DNA of 44,385 bases from Planctomycetota bacterium. Lineage in GTDB: Bacteria; Planctomycetota; UBA1135; GCA-002748355. This document shows positions 43,741 through 44,385 of this stretch, piece after piece. The DNA lies in the NCBI GenBank assembly GCA_027021385.1, contig JALUUL010000042.1, forward strand, positions 1-44,385. Reading direction: 5' to 3'. Numbering within the stretch: position 1 is the first letter of the stretch; the number at the start of each line of letters is the position of its first letter. The notes below the pieces were generated by a model. The model was given only the letters and a program-made list of their open reading frames with translations. It was not told where the DNA came from and ran no database searches. The translations under genes and the position numbers were made by a program.

Positions 43741-44385
43741 CTATCCCTCCCGATCCTCGACCAGGGAGGAGTAGTCCGCTGCGACCGGGTATCGGCGGCC
43801 GACCCCGAAGGCCTTGCTCGTGATCTTGAGTCCGGGAGCCGCCTGGCGCCTCTTGTATTCGTTACGGTTGACGAGGCGGAGCACGGCCTCCACGGTCTCC
43901 CTCGGGTGCCCTCTCCCGACGATGTCCGGGAGGGCGAGCCCCTCCTCGACGTAGGCTTCGAGGATGTCGTCCAGCACCTCGTAGGGAGGCAGGCTGTCCT
44001 CGTCCCTCTGTCCGGGCCTGAGTTCGGCGCTCGGCGGTTTCTCGATCGAGGCTCGGGGAATGACCTCCCCCTCGCGGTTGATCCACTCCGCGATCCGATA
44101 GACGAGGGTCTTGGGCACGTCGCTGAGAAGGGCGAGGCCTCCGCTCATGTCCCCGTAGAGCGTGCAGTAGCCGACGGCCAGCTCGGACTTGTTGCCGGTC
44201 GTGAGGACCATGGCTCCGGTCGCGTTCGACAGGGCCATGACCAGGTCGCCGCGGATCCGCGCCTGGAGGTTCTCCTCCGTCACCCCTTCCGGAGGCCGGC
44301 CGAGAACCGGCTCTAGGGTCGCGTTGTAGGCTCCGACGATTCCTCGGATCGGGGCCTCGTGCAGGACGATGCCGAGCTTAGCGGA
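43741..44385 (-). CDS. nadE: NAD+ synthetase, C-terminal part (5'-truncated by window)
   Basis: The frame is open to the last base, so the N-terminal part is outside the window; an internal GTG at 44283 is not the true start. Visible motifs are TTGNKSELAVGYCTLYGDMSGG, which binds ATP/deamido-NAD, then SDVPKT and KITSKAFG..RRYPVA near the C-terminus, all typical of NadE. The enzyme makes NAD+ from deamido-NAD with ammonia or glutamine. The end (KITSKAFG..R.P) resembles the glutamine-dependent form; the glutaminase domain cannot be seen here. Confidence 0.9.
   Translation of the reverse strand, partial: SAKLGIVLHEAPIRGIVGAYNATLEPVLGRPPEGVTEENLQARIRGDLVMALSNATGAMVLTTGNKSELAVGYCTLYGDMSGGLALLSDVPKTLVYRIAEWINREGEVIPRASIEKPPSAELRPGQRDEDSLPPYEVLDDILEAYVEEGLALPDIVGRGHPRETVEAVLRLVNRNEYKRRQAAPGLKITSKAFGVGRRYPVAADYSSLVEDREG

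Overview
The window is about 44.4 kb of very GC-rich bacterial DNA, densely packed and with few signals of recent transfer. I see no insertion sequence, tRNA, rRNA or CRISPR array. The gene content points to a Gram-negative (diderm) bacterium: a BamA/TamA-like outer-membrane protein, lipoproteins, an 11-subunit complex I without NuoEFG, and several large secreted proteins built from carboxypeptidase-regulatory-like beta-sandwich repeats. This mix, with an SGNH hydrolase and TPR/glycosyltransferase fusions, would fit a high-GC planctomycete or a related lineage. That placement is an inference from gene style, not from a marker gene.

Layout. Positions 1-2702 (+) hold the 3' end of a CCA-adding enzyme gene (cca), overlapped by a BamA/TamA-like gene that carries a lipobox. 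Positions 2716-13524 (-) hold one complete operon, nuoABCDHIJKLMN, with short gaps or overlaps and no nuoE, nuoF or nuoG. Upstream on the same strand (13660-21127) are a glycosidase-like (alpha/alpha)6 protein, a 1188-residue repeat protein and a polytopic membrane protein. Positions 21397-23529 (+) hold an Nfu-type Fe-S scaffold, a secreted YceI protein and a membrane protein. Positions 23568-33013 (-) hold a MASE1 sensor protein with a degenerate kinase core and an intact receiver domain. Upstream of it are four genes joined by exact 4-nt stop/start overlaps: two paralogous secreted beta-sandwich proteins, a solute-binding-protein/permease fusion and a second permease. Positions 33241-34581 (+) encode an SGNH hydrolase. 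Positions 34588-38748 (-) encode a PrmC-like methyltransferase with an altered NPPY motif, a TPR protein and a large glycosyltransferase-TPR protein. Positions 39014-39793 (+) encode BirA without a DNA-binding domain. Positions 39828-42401 (-) encode a subtilisin-like lipoprotein. Positions 42402-43210 contain no convincing gene but have many strong hairpins and end in a canonical intrinsic terminator. tatA (+) and the 3' part of nadE (-) close the window.

How the genes work together. The Nuo operon supplies a proton-pumping quinone reductase that must take electrons from something other than a NuoEFG NADH module encoded here. The 25.9-33.0 kb operon looks like a carbohydrate-type importer in which the binding protein is covalently joined to one permease and is made together with two secreted proteins. 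Its ATPase is not in the window. The most unusual items are that operon, the pseudo-kinase, the PrmC-like protein with CPPY, and the structured non-coding region before tatA.
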